This document shows, piece after piece, positions 17,893 to 25,791 of a stretch of 64,000 nucleotides of DNA. The position numbers were made by a program, and so were the translations under genes. The stretch lies in NCBI GenBank assembly GCA_964599695.1, contig CAZRGP010000004.1, forward strand, positions 62,001 through 126,000, given 5' to 3'. The stretch's first letter is position 1; every line of letters begins with the position of its first letter. Below the pieces are notes generated by a model that saw only the letters and a list, made by a program, of their open reading frames with translations, did not search any database and was not told the origin of the DNA. This DNA comes from RUG11783 sp964599695 (lineage in GTDB: Bacteria > Bacillota > Clostridia > Oscillospirales > Ruminococcaceae).

Positions 17893-18368
17893 TCTATATT
17901 TCTCCTGTCTTTCATCGCACGTTCCGCAACGCGCTTCATTTCGCGTTCTGCTTCTGTCGCCCTCTTGTCGTAAAGTTTCTTGCCTTTACATAACCCAAGC
18001 TGAACCTTGACCCTGCTGCCTTTAAAATACAAGGATAACGGGATAAGCGCAAGACCTTCCTGTTTCACCTGTCCATAGAGCCTCAAGATCTCCCTTTTAT
18101 GCATTAATAGTCTTCTGCTTCTCAAAGGGTCTCTATTGAAAACATTTCCATGCTCATATGGGCTGATATGCATTCCAAACAGGACCATCTCGCCATCCAC
18201 TACCCTGCAGTAGCAATCCTTCATATTAACATTGCCTGCCCGGATAGATTTTACTTCCGTTCCATACAACTCGATCCCCGCTTCAAAACTTTCAAGTACA
18301 AAGTACTCATGGCGGGCTTTTCTGTTGTCAGCAATCGTTTTTGTTCCTTTTTTATCTATAGACGCCAA
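17889..18368 (-). CDS. smpB: SsrA-binding protein SmpB
   Basis: A 159-residue protein of normal length. It has the N-terminal NRKARHEYFVLESFEAGI and GTEVKSIRAGN segments of the OB fold that binds the tRNA-like domain of tmRNA. The basic C-terminal tail (KGKKLYDKRATEAERE) enters the mRNA channel in the family. It works with the adjacent ssrA RNA in rescue of stalled ribosomes. Confidence 0.96.
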   Translation of the reverse strand: MASIDKKGTKTIADNRKARHEYFVLESFEAGIELYGTEVKSIRAGNVNMKDCYCRVVDGEMVLFGMHISPYEHGNVFNRDPLRSRRLLMHKREILRLYGQVKQEGLALIPLSLYFKGSRVKVQLGLCKGKKLYDKRATEAEREMKRVAERAMKDRRNIE

Positions 18369-18411
18369 AGTGCTCTCCTAGAAAACCATTAATTGGCAAT
18401 GAATCTGTTAC

Positions 18412-19011
18412 TCACAATTCACTTCGCCCTTCCAGGGCCTTAAATAAAGTGATATCATCCGCATATTCAAGATTTCCGCCCACCGGTACGCCGGTAGCAA
18501 GACGAGTGACCTTTACACCAAAAGGTTTGATCAATTTTCCGATATAGACTGCTGTAGATTCACCTTCAACAGTAGGATTTGTCGCCATAATAACTTCCTT
18601 GACTTCATCATCTGCGACTCTATGCAGGAGATCTTTTATATACAGCTGATCCGGGCCGATCCCGTCCATGGGGCTGATCAGACCGTGGAGCACATGATAA
18701 ACTCCATGATATTCATGCGTTCTTTCGATTGACGAAACATCCCTTGCGTTCTCAACAACACAGATGACTGCCCTATCTCTTCTGTCGTCATCACAAATGC
18801 TGCATCGATCGGAATCCGTCAAGTTGTGACAGACCGGACACTGATGAATATTCATTTTTGCATCCAGCAGGGACTCCGAAAAACGCTTCACATCCTCTTC
18901 ACTCATATCAAGGATGTGATAAGCAAATCTGGACGCCGATTTTCTACCGACTCCAGGAAGAGAAGCGAAAGAATCAATGAGACGATCAAGCGATGGAATC
19001 GTATTAGCCAT
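18412..19011 (-). CDS. recR: Recombination protein RecR
   Basis: A 199-residue protein of typical length. It has the helix-hairpin-helix LPGVGRKSASRFAYH near residue 17, a four-cysteine zinc finger (CPVCHNLTDSDRCSIC) near 57-72, and a Toprim segment with VVENARDV and ATNPTVEGESTA. RecR acts with RecO and RecF at single-strand gaps. Its start codon overlaps the ybaB stop by one base (TAATG). The dnaX-ybaB-recR order is conserved in Firmicutes. Confidence 0.96.
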   Translation of the reverse strand: MANTIPSLDRLIDSFASLPGVGRKSASRFAYHILDMSEEDVKRFSESLLDAKMNIHQCPVCHNLTDSDRCSICDDDRRDRAVICVVENARDVSSIERTHEYHGVYHVLHGLISPMDGIGPDQLYIKDLLHRVADDEVKEVIMATNPTVEGESTAVYIGKLIKPFGVKVTRLATGVPVGGNLEYADDITLFKALEGRSEL

Positions 19012-19352
19012 TACATTAACCCCGGAATATTCAGGCCACCTGTTAATTGCGACATTGTATCCTCATAGTCCTTTGTTGAAGCATCTACAGCCGAGTTGAT
19101 CGCTGCTGCAACAAGATCGCCAAGCATCTCTGTATCTTCAGGGTCACACACTTCAGGTTTGATGACTAGTGAAAGAACCCTGTGTTTCCCGTTGACAGTG
19201 GCTTCAACCATACCGCCTCCGGAAGTTGCGGAGTATTCCTTCTCACTCAGTTCCTGCTGCTTAGCCTCCATTTCTTCCTGCATCTTGTTGAGGCGTTCAA
19301 GCATTTGATTTCTGCTCTGCTTTCCATATCCTTCTGGTAATCTTGCTTTCAT
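19011..19352 (-). CDS. YbaB/EbfC nucleoid-associated protein
   Basis: A 113-residue protein. It has an N-terminal glutamine/glutamate-rich coiled coil (NKMQEEMEAKQQELSEKEY), then a glycine-rich hinge (SGGGMVEATVNG), and the C-terminal DLVAAAINSAVDAS helix. These are the standard features of the YbaB/EbfC dimer that binds DNA. It lies between dnaX and recR with 1-nt spacings. Confidence 0.93.
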   Translation of the reverse strand: MKARLPEGYGKQSRNQMLERLNKMQEEMEAKQQELSEKEYSATSGGGMVEATVNGKHRVLSLVIKPEVCDPEDTEMLGDLVAAAINSAVDASTKDYEDTMSQLTGGLNIPGLM

Positions 19353-19353
19353 C

Positions 19354-20952
19354 CTATTTCCTCTCCTGTATATCTATACCATTTGACACGGCAAGATCGA
19401 TCAGATCCTGCAGATCATTGCTTTTCATATCTGTTTCTGTTTTTTTCTTCCAGGGGCCGATCGGATATCTCACACCGGACACCTCGAATATCGCATCTTT
19501 AAGTATCTGATTGGATTCCTTGTTGTCTCTGATAAATTTCATAGCCACTTCACCGGCTTCTATGAGAACATGAGATCCATCAAAATGAGCGTTGGATTTG
19601 GACAGAAGGGAGCCTAACGTCCTCTGTTTCTTCTTCACCAACTCTATAACATCTTCCCAGCCTGCAAATAGATCATTTTGGAATACGGGATTTAAGACAG
19701 GTTCAGGTTTATCCAAAGGCAAATCTTCAGGGATATCCTCGTTAACCATTTCCTGTTTTTTCTGAGCCGTTATCGGCTTCTCTTCCAAATTAGCGCTGGA
19801 GTGCACGGGCTGAGACTTTTCTATTGCCGTCCTGACCACAGTATTGCCGGAGTAATTTCTGGAAGGCTCCAACTTAAGAGCGTTCTCAGCAATACGGATC
19901 ACGGCCAGTTCCAATGTTATTTCCCTGTCGAGTGATCTCGACATTTTATCTACAGATTCCGAGAGTGATGCCAAATTATATAAGAGTTCCTTCTCGGTAA
20001 AACGCCCGGACTCAAGTTCGTATCGCTGCTGCATCTCATTGGAGCAATCTCTCAGCACAACTTTTCCTACCCGAACCATCAGAAGATTGCGATAATGCCT
20101 GACAAGCTCATTGAGCAGTCTGACCGAATCAATCCCGTTGTCATACAGTTGCTGCAGTGTCTGTAGGCATGACGTAACATCCCCGTTTTTTACCGAGTCA
20201 CTAAGACGGAACAGGTAGCTTCTGTCAGTAACGCCAGTCAGACGCTGTACCGTGGCTTCGTCCACAATCCCGCCCAATGAAGCGGAAGTATCAAGCAATG
20301 ACAGCGCGTCCCGGAGAGCGCCATCCGCCAGCCTCGCAATCAAAGCTGCCGCATCGTCGGTCAGATCGATCCCCTCGTTACGGGAAACATATTTAAGTCT
20401 GTCCGATATCTTTTCTTCCGGAATCCTTTTTAAATCAAAGCGCTGGCATCTTGAGAGTATCGTAGCAGGGACCTTCTGAATCTCTGTTGTAGCAAGTATA
20501 AACAAAACATGCTTTGGCGGCTCTTCGAGTGTTTTGAGCAGAGCATTGAACGCTGCGGTGGACAGCATGTGCACCTCATCAATGATGTAGACCCTCATCC
20601 TGCATATTGCAGGCATATAGGAAACCTCATCAAGAATGTCACGCACATCGTCTACCCTGTTGTTAGAAGCAGCGTCTATTTCTGTAACATCTAGTATAGA
20701 TCCGTTATCAATACCCTTACAGATCTCGCAGTTACAGCAAGGTTCCCCATCCTGCAGGTCAAGACAGTTGACTGCCTTAGCCAGTATTTTTGCAAGAGAA
20801 GTTTTACCCGTTCCTCTAACACCAGTAAAAAGATATGCATGTCCCATTTTGCCTTCGCGAAGCTGATTCTTTAAAGCGAAAGCAACACTGTCCTGTCCGA
20901 CAACATCCTCAAACCTAGTCGGCCTGTATTTTCTGTATAACGCCAATTTCAT
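19354..20952 (-). CDS. dnaX: DNA polymerase III subunit gamma/tau
   Basis: A 532-residue clamp loader ATPase. Walker A is GVRGTGKTSLAK near residue 43. A four-cysteine zinc module (CCNCEIC) follows, then DEVHML (Walker B) near 118 and the SRCQRFDLKR sensor region. The C-terminal tau part is short and ends in KKKTETD. I start at ATG 20952 (MKLALYRKYRPTRF), with AGAGG upstream. A run of seven A occurs close to the C-terminus but is too late to make a useful gamma form. The SRP RNA gene is immediately upstream on the same strand. Confidence 0.95.
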   Translation of the reverse strand: MKLALYRKYRPTRFEDVVGQDSVAFALKNQLREGKMGHAYLFTGVRGTGKTSLAKILAKAVNCLDLQDGEPCCNCEICKGIDNGSILDVTEIDAASNNRVDDVRDILDEVSYMPAICRMRVYIIDEVHMLSTAAFNALLKTLEEPPKHVLFILATTEIQKVPATILSRCQRFDLKRIPEEKISDRLKYVSRNEGIDLTDDAAALIARLADGALRDALSLLDTSASLGGIVDEATVQRLTGVTDRSYLFRLSDSVKNGDVTSCLQTLQQLYDNGIDSVRLLNELVRHYRNLLMVRVGKVVLRDCSNEMQQRYELESGRFTEKELLYNLASLSESVDKMSRSLDREITLELAVIRIAENALKLEPSRNYSGNTVVRTAIEKSQPVHSSANLEEKPITAQKKQEMVNEDIPEDLPLDKPEPVLNPVFQNDLFAGWEDVIELVKKKQRTLGSLLSKSNAHFDGSHVLIEAGEVAMKFIRDNKESNQILKDAIFEVSGVRYPIGPWKKKTETDMKSNDLQDLIDLAVSNGIDIQERK

Positions 20953-20968
20953 AAGGAAGCCTCTGCTT

Positions 20969-21101
20969 AAATCGGCGGTCAAGAGACGAGCAAAGTTGAC
21001 TGCGTCGCATGGTCCCTATCTTAAGGCTGCTGTGTTCCCACCCTGACCTGGTTCGAAAGATTCCATCGCGCAGGCTCTGCCCGCCTATTCACCGCCGATT
21101 T
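20969..21101 (-). ncRNA. ffs: Signal recognition particle RNA, small bacterial type
   Basis: The core has the conserved symmetric loop and tetraloop: CCAGGUCAGG, then GUG-GGAA-CAC, then AGCAGCC. This is domain IV that binds Ffh. Flanking strands pair into a long rod. The outermost 11 nt at each end (21091-21101 and 20969-20979) are perfectly complementary and give the bounds listed. The mature ends may lie inside these. A promoter is present at 21118-21146. The position directly upstream of dnaX is conserved in Firmicutes (scr-dnaX). No Alu domain is visible. Confidence 0.9.
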
Positions 21102-21117
21102 CTATTCAACATTAAAG

Positions 21118-21146
21118 ATTATATAGGATGCGATAATTCAAATCAA
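21118..21146 (-). promoter_or_regulatory. Promoter of the SRP RNA gene
   Basis: On the minus strand TTGATT (21146-21141), 17-nt spacer, TATAAT (21123-21118). It predicts a transcript start near 21111, about 10 nt before the outer helix of the RNA. Confidence 0.75.
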
Positions 21147-21177
21147 GCAATTCGGCCTGCTACCCCAAAACAGCACA

Positions 21178-21207
21178 TCGGGAAGAAGCATAAATGCCCC
21201 TTCCCGA
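21178..21207 (-). terminator. Hairpin after pduL
   Basis: A 13-14 bp hairpin in minus-strand RNA with two internal G-U pairs and a short loop, 12 nt after the pduL stop. Only a modest U run follows. Confidence 0.55.
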
Positions 21208-21219
21208 AATCCAAGCTGT

Positions 21220-21789
21220 TTACTTTATGATCTCACAAGTGGCAGAGCCGGCGATTCCCGCAGCATTACCTTCGTCAGTATCGACATGCATCGCAGGGCA
21301 GAACTTATCAGATACGCGGATAACAACGTCACCAAAGATCAGTGATCTTTCCGGTGTATCGATCTTTGCGCATACGATCTGTTTATCCTGTACACCCAGC
21401 TCCTCTGCAGTTGCAGGATCCAAATGAATATGTCTCTTCGCAACGATTACGCCATTCTGGATTTCAACTTCTCCGCAAGGTCCGACAAGCTTGCATCCGG
21501 GAGTTCCCTCGAGATCACCGCTCTCACGAATCGGCGCAGCAATTCCGATAGAACGCGCATCTGTTGCAGAAATCTCGACCTGATCCGCTTTACGGCAAGG
21601 TCCAAGAATGGATACGTTGGAGAGTGTACGCTTCGGTCCAACTACATCTACTCTCTCATTGGAGGCAAACTGTCCCGGCTGAGAAAGTTCTTTCTTTAAT
21701 GTAAGTTCATGATCATCTCCAAAAAGGATATGAAGAGTTTCCTCTGTTACATGAACATGACGAGCAGATATTTCGACTAAAATAGACAT
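21220..21789 (-). CDS. pduL: Phosphate propanoyltransferase, PduL family
   Basis: A 189-residue protein with two PduL beta-barrel repeats. The zinc ligands appear in SARHVHV (His11, His13) and in AKRHIHL and AMHVDTDEGNAA. PduL moves an acyl group between CoA and phosphate (acetyl- or propionyl-CoA to acyl phosphate). There is no N-terminal encapsulation peptide and no microcompartment shell gene nearby, so a cytosolic phosphotransacetylase role, giving acetyl phosphate for ATP synthesis, is likely. No acetate kinase gene is linked. Confidence 0.88.
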   Translation of the reverse strand: MSILVEISARHVHVTEETLHILFGDDHELTLKKELSQPGQFASNERVDVVGPKRTLSNVSILGPCRKADQVEISATDARSIGIAAPIRESGDLEGTPGCKLVGPCGEVEIQNGVIVAKRHIHLDPATAEELGVQDKQIVCAKIDTPERSLIFGDVVIRVSDKFCPAMHVDTDEGNAAGIAGSATCEIIK

Positions 21790-21825
21790 TATTATTTCCC
21801 CTTCCGATTCAATTCAGACACAGAA

Positions 21826-21876
21826 ATTGTACTCTTTCCGTTATTCTTGTGCAAGTCCAAAGATGAATGATATAAT
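21826..21876. promoter_or_regulatory. Divergent promoters of pduL and the uracil-DNA glycosylase with overlapping -35 boxes
   Basis: Minus strand: TTGCAC (21854-21849), 17-nt spacer, TACAAT (21831-21826) for pduL. Plus strand: TTGTGC (21847-21852), 18-nt spacer, TATAAT (21871-21876) preceded by TGA, for the glycosylase. The two -35 boxes share four bases, so RNA polymerase could hardly bind both at once. Confidence 0.6.
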
Positions 21877-21894
21877 CACGACGGAGGTAAGAAA

Positions 21895-22443
21895 ATGGTA
21901 CTACAGGACATCGACGAACAAGTAAAGAAATGCAACGCATGTGACCTCTGCAAAACCAGGATCAATACGGTATTCGGGACGGGAAATCCGCATGCGAACA
22001 TCATGTTTGTCGGGGAAGCACCGGGAAGAAATGAAGATGAAACCGGTATTCCCTTTGTTGGTGCTGCTGGTCACTTGCTTGATGATTATTTAAAGGCAGT
22101 AGGCCTCTCGCGCGATGATGTATATATAGCCAATATAATTAAGTGCCGTCCCCCAAATAACAGGGATCCCCGTCCGGATGAGGAGGATTGCTGCATCCAT
22201 TTTCTGGAGAATCAAATTGATCTGATCGATCCCAAACTCATCGTTTGCCTCGGTAGAATCGCAGCCAAACGCCTGATCTCTCCTGATTTTCAGGTAACGA
22301 AGCAACATGGTTCACTCTTCACATACAGAGGAAGAAGAATCATGGCTACTTTTCATCCGGCTGCACTATTAAGAAATCCTGCAAATAAGCTTCCAACATT
22401 TCATGATTTTGAGAGGATAGCAGAAATATCCAAGGATATCTGA
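21895..22443 (+). CDS. Uracil-DNA glycosylase, family 4 (Fe-S type)
   Basis: A 182-residue DNA repair enzyme that removes uracil from DNA. Cys13 and Cys16 (KKCNACDLC) and the later cysteines in CRPPNNRDP...DCC supply the [4Fe-4S] ligands of family 4. The catalytic motif is GEAPGRNEDETGIPFVG near residue 41 and the second is HPAALLRNP near 152. The start has a GGAGG site. It is monocistronic, with its own promoter and a strong terminator. Confidence 0.93.
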   Translation: MVLQDIDEQVKKCNACDLCKTRINTVFGTGNPHANIMFVGEAPGRNEDETGIPFVGAAGHLLDDYLKAVGLSRDDVYIANIIKCRPPNNRDPRPDEEDCCIHFLENQIDLIDPKLIVCLGRIAAKRLISPDFQVTKQHGSLFTYRGRRIMATFHPAALLRNPANKLPTFHDFERIAEISKDI

Positions 22444-22461
22444 TTCTTTCACTTTACAGAC

Positions 22462-22494
22462 GCAGATAAGGGAAAACCCTTATCTGCTTTTTCT
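22462..22494 (+). terminator. Rho-independent terminator of the uracil-DNA glycosylase gene
   Basis: Perfect 11-bp stem (22462-22472 with 22477-22487), AAAA loop, then a T run. Confidence 0.9.
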
Positions 22495-22567
22495 ATACGA
22501 TAACAGTTCTTTCATTATCTGTTCATTTTTGTCGTATATATTACTGAAGAAAGGATCGTTATCGTTT

Positions 22568-22993
22568 ATGAAAATTCCCGAATCATTCAAGCATATTTAC
22601 AATCGAATCTACAGCAAAAGATACGGAAACGATGATTTTAACCTGTTTCTCCTGACTCAAGGTGTGATTCTACTTTTGCTCAGCATTCTTCTACGCTTCA
22701 TCTCAGAAACGGCCGCTTCATTCCTTTTTTTATCCTCTCTTACACTCTCTATATGGGCGATATGGCGTTCCTTCTCAACGGATTTCTCAGAAAGAAATGT
22801 TGAGAACCGGCATTTCAAAGATAGCCGGTTCTACACCTCATATCGAGGCGCACTATCACGTTTTTCTCAAAGAAAGGAATACCATTTTTACCGCTGTCCC
22901 GGATGTCGTGAATGGCTAAGAGTCCCCAGAGGATTAGGCACAGTGGAGATAAAATGTCCAAAATGTAACTCCAAATTCAAAAAAAGTACATAA
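22568..22993 (+). CDS. Small membrane protein with C-terminal zinc ribbon
   Basis: A 141-residue protein of unknown function. Two hydrophobic segments (about residues 28-45 and 50-68) form a membrane hairpin. The C-terminus has RCPGCREWLRVPRG...IKCPKCNSKF, a CxxC-CxxC zinc ribbon of the kind found in many clostridial membrane proteins. I choose ATG 22568 (MKIPESFKHIYN); an AAAGGA site lies about 13 nt upstream, which is somewhat far. A TTG start at 22529 is possible. Confidence 0.65.
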   Translation: MKIPESFKHIYNRIYSKRYGNDDFNLFLLTQGVILLLLSILLRFISETAASFLFLSSLTLSIWAIWRSFSTDFSERNVENRHFKDSRFYTSYRGALSRFSQRKEYHFYRCPGCREWLRVPRGLGTVEIKCPKCNSKFKKST

Positions 22994-23053
22994 TAAAGAC
23001 AACTTATCGATTACTGTCTGTACAATTTTCTGCTGTAATATCGAATTTTATCA

Positions 23054-23101
23054 AATCCTATATGTATATGCTATACATATAGGATTATTTTGTGATATAA
23101 T
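23054..23101 (+). promoter_or_regulatory. Perfect 15-bp palindrome and extended -10 promoter before carD
   Basis: Arms 23054-23068 and 23072-23086 are perfect reverse complements with a 3-nt spacer. The extended -10 (TGA then TATAAT at 23096-23101) begins 7 nt after the right arm, so the palindrome occupies the -35 region, where no good -35 box is seen. An operator is the best reading. A weak, AT-rich terminator for the upstream gene is the alternative. Confidence 0.65.
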
Positions 23102-23138
23102 ACCAGTGAGAGAAGGAATGAGAGAAAGATGGTGTGTT

Positions 23139-23642
23139 ATGTATCAGATCAATGATATCGTCGCCTATAGTTCAGCTGGAGTATGCGATATTACCGACAT
23201 CACAAAAAGGACGATCGCAGGGACCAGTATGGATTATTACGTGTTAAAACCGAAGATGGATAAGAAATCCACCGTTTTTGTTCCCATCAATAACCAAAAG
23301 CTGATAGCCCGGATGAGAAACCCCATGAATATGGTGCAGGCGAATGAACTGATGGACTCTCTATGCTCTTTGGGAACCGATTGGATAGAGAATGATAATG
23401 AGAGAAAAGAAATTTACAGAAGCCGTATCACAGATGGAACTCCATCGGAACTCGCCCTTATATACAAAACGCTGACATTGCGGCGCAAAGAACTCGAAGA
23501 GAATTCTCGCAAACTCAGGAGCGCCGATGAGGTCTTTTTAAAAGAGTGCGAGAAGTTGCTAACATTTGAAATCTGCATGGCAATCGGTTCGCCCATGGAA
23601 GATATAAAAAGCAAGATTTTCGAGTTGTGCAATAACGCTTAA
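23139..23642 (+). CDS. CarD-family transcriptional regulator
   Basis: A 167-residue protein. The N-terminal 60 residues form the CarD/TRCF RNA polymerase-interaction domain (MYQINDIVAYSSAGVCDI, then YYVLKPKMD and VFVPINN). A helical C-terminal domain follows (LALIYKTLTLRRKELEENSR), which binds promoter DNA in known members. Such proteins stabilise open promoter complexes. Alternative starts exist at 23106 and 23118, but the domain begins at MYQIND. A strong palindrome lies at its promoter, and a terminator follows 12 nt after the stop. Confidence 0.88.
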   Translation: MYQINDIVAYSSAGVCDITDITKRTIAGTSMDYYVLKPKMDKKSTVFVPINNQKLIARMRNPMNMVQANELMDSLCSLGTDWIENDNERKEIYRSRITDGTPSELALIYKTLTLRRKELEENSRKLRSADEVFLKECEKLLTFEICMAIGSPMEDIKSKIFELCNNA

Positions 23643-23654
23643 AACTTTCATAAC

Positions 23655-23684
23655 AAAAAAGCTGTGCCATGGCACAGCTTTTTT
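23655..23684. terminator. Bidirectional terminator between carD and the efflux ATPase
   Basis: A perfect self-complementary 30-mer: six A, a GC-rich centre, six T. It serves both convergent genes. Confidence 0.92.
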
Positions 23685-23688
23685 GCGC

Positions 23689-25554
23689 TCAACGCTCTAT
23701 CTTCATCGGTTTCAGCATTCTTGTAGCATTCAATACAGCAATGATCATCACGCCTACATCAGAGAAAACTGCCCACCACATATTTGCATACCCTACAGCC
23801 GCAAATATAAGACATAGAAGTTTTACAAGAAGAGCAAATACGATATTTTCTTTAACTATCCTCATGCATTTCCTCGAAATGCGTATCGCCAGAGGGATTT
23901 TGCACAGATTATCATCCATGAGAACAACATCTGCTGCTTCTATCGCAGCATCGCTTCCCATTGCTCCCATCGCAATGCCTACATCACTTCTCATCAGGAC
24001 CGGAGCGTCATTTATCCCATCACCTGCAAATCCGATATTCCCACGCCCTTTATTCTCCGAGAGCATTCTCTCCAGATGTCTCACCTTATCATCAGGAAGA
24101 AGCTCCGCGTAATAAGAACGTATTCCCAGACTCTCTGCAACTTCTTCTACAGAATCTTGATTATCTCCCGACAATAGCACTGTATCAACTCCAATACGAG
24201 AGAGATCCAGCACAGCATCAGCAGCTTCATCCTTGATTGTATCTCCAATAAAAATACAGCCAAGGTATTCTTCATCTTCTCCAACATATATAACAGTTCC
24301 ACGCTTTTGTTGCGTTGGAACGGAAATACCTGCTTCCTTGAGAAGTTTTTCGTTCCCGACAAGGATACGCTTCCCGTTAATCACCGCCTGAATACCATGC
24401 CCTGGTATCTCTTTCACTTCTTTTACACTGTCAAGATCTCCTGCTTTCCATCCTTTTCTGATTGCTTCGCCTATAGGATGTGTAGTGTAAGATTCTGCCA
24501 GAGCTGCTGTTTCAAGGAGGTACTCATTGGAAACACCATGTGCAGCAACAACATCTGTAATAGAAAAATGTCCTTCAGTAAGAGTACCTGTTTTATCAAA
24601 CACTACTGCTTTTATGGCCGATAGATTCTCAAGATCATTTCCGCCCTTTACGAGAATTCCACTCCGTGAAGCTCCGCCTATTCCTCCAAAAAATGAAAGT
24701 GGGATACTGATGACTAAAGCACAGGGACAACTGATAACAAGAAAAGTAAGAGCCCTGTAGACCCACGTTTTCCAATCGCCCGTAATCAAGGAAGGAACTA
24801 CAGCAAGAAACAGCGCTCCATAGCACACAACCGGAGTGTAGTATCTGGAGAACCTAGTAATGAAAGATTCCGCTCTCGCCTTCTTTAAACTGGAGTTTTC
24901 CACCATTTCCAGGATTCGGGCTACCGTGGAATCTTCATATTTTTTCGAGGTGTGTATTTTCAGAACTGCGGATTTATTCAGGCAACCACTGATCACTTGT
25001 GACCCCGGAACTGCACGTACAGGCTTTGATTCACCCGTTAAAGCTGCCGTGTCAAGCGAACTTTCTCCCTCTTCGACCACGCCGTCAATGGGAACTTTCT
25101 CCCCGGGACGAACAACGATCAAGCTGCCGACTTCCACATCGTCTGGATCTTCCTGAGATATCTCACCGTTTTCATCCAATACATTCGCATAGTCGGGACT
25201 GATTGCCATCAATTCGGCAATACTTTTTCTGCTCTTTCCCACTGCATAAGACTGAAACAGCTCGCCAATCTGGTAGAAGAACATGACAGCATATCCTTCC
25301 TGGTATTCTCCCAGAAGATTGGCGCCTATCGTAGCTACCGCCATGAGAAAGTTTTCATCAAATACTTCTCGGTTGCACAGTCCTTTCCAGGCAGCTTTCA
25401 GCACATCAATTCCGACTATAAAATACGGTATAAGCAATAATAACTCTATGTAGTTTCCCCACGTCGGAAACGACAATTTGGCGATCGTGACCGCCAAGAA
25501 AACAATTGCTGATATTATGATCTTCTTAAGCGCTTTCTCCTGCTTCTTTGTCAT
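23689..25554 (-). CDS. P1B-type heavy-metal-exporting ATPase (Zn/Cd/Pb class)
   Basis: A 621-residue P-type ATPase. It has the actuator TGES (LTGESKP), the metal-site CPC in ISCPCALV, the phosphorylation site DKTGT, and the hinge GDGINDAP. The CPC motif with the SmtB-like regulator encoded upstream indicates zinc, cadmium or lead export. It lacks an N-terminal metal-binding domain: the protein starts near the first membrane segment, and a separate HMA protein is encoded 18 nt upstream. It is the last gene of the arsR-HMA-ATPase operon. Confidence 0.92.
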   Translation of the reverse strand: MTKKQEKALKKIIISAIVFLAVTIAKLSFPTWGNYIELLLLIPYFIVGIDVLKAAWKGLCNREVFDENFLMAVATIGANLLGEYQEGYAVMFFYQIGELFQSYAVGKSRKSIAELMAISPDYANVLDENGEISQEDPDDVEVGSLIVVRPGEKVPIDGVVEEGESSLDTAALTGESKPVRAVPGSQVISGCLNKSAVLKIHTSKKYEDSTVARILEMVENSSLKKARAESFITRFSRYYTPVVCYGALFLAVVPSLITGDWKTWVYRALTFLVISCPCALVISIPLSFFGGIGGASRSGILVKGGNDLENLSAIKAVVFDKTGTLTEGHFSITDVVAAHGVSNEYLLETAALAESYTTHPIGEAIRKGWKAGDLDSVKEVKEIPGHGIQAVINGKRILVGNEKLLKEAGISVPTQQKRGTVIYVGEDEEYLGCIFIGDTIKDEAADAVLDLSRIGVDTVLLSGDNQDSVEEVAESLGIRSYYAELLPDDKVRHLERMLSENKGRGNIGFAGDGINDAPVLMRSDVGIAMGAMGSDAAIEAADVVLMDDNLCKIPLAIRISRKCMRIVKENIVFALLVKLLCLIFAAVGYANMWWAVFSDVGVMIIAVLNATRMLKPMKIER

Positions 25555-25572
25555 GAAAGCTGCGAATCCCCC

Positions 25573-25788
25573 TTAATCGAGAATTTCAAAATCCGGTTCA
25601 ACTTTTTTCGCCACTGACAAAACTTCCTTCATAATGTCATCGAAAATCTCATCGGGTGCAGAAATTGCCATCTTTTGTGTCATGAAACCGACAGATGCAT
25701 CTTCGACACCTTCAATTTTTTTAATAGCATTTTCGATCTTAGCGGCGCAGTTGGCGCAGTCCACTTCAATTTTGAATTTCTTTTTCAT
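25573..25788 (-). CDS. Heavy-metal-associated (HMA) domain protein
   Basis: A 71-residue ferredoxin-like HMA domain with the metal-binding CxxC at Cys11 and Cys14 (VDCANCAAKIE). It corresponds to the N-terminal domain normally fused to this ATPase type, here encoded alone. It could deliver metal to the ATPase or regulate it. It starts 3 nt after the arsR stop and the ATPase gene follows 18 nt later. Confidence 0.9.
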   Translation of the reverse strand: MKKKFKIEVDCANCAAKIENAIKKIEGVEDASVGFMTQKMAISAPDEIFDDIMKEVLSVAKKVEPDFEILD

Positions 25789-25791
25789 CTT

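Noticed and set aside
19441..19460. Programmed frameshift in dnaX at a run of seven A
   Set aside because: It lies about 20 residues from the C-terminus, far past where a gamma product would end, and no stimulating hairpin is evident.
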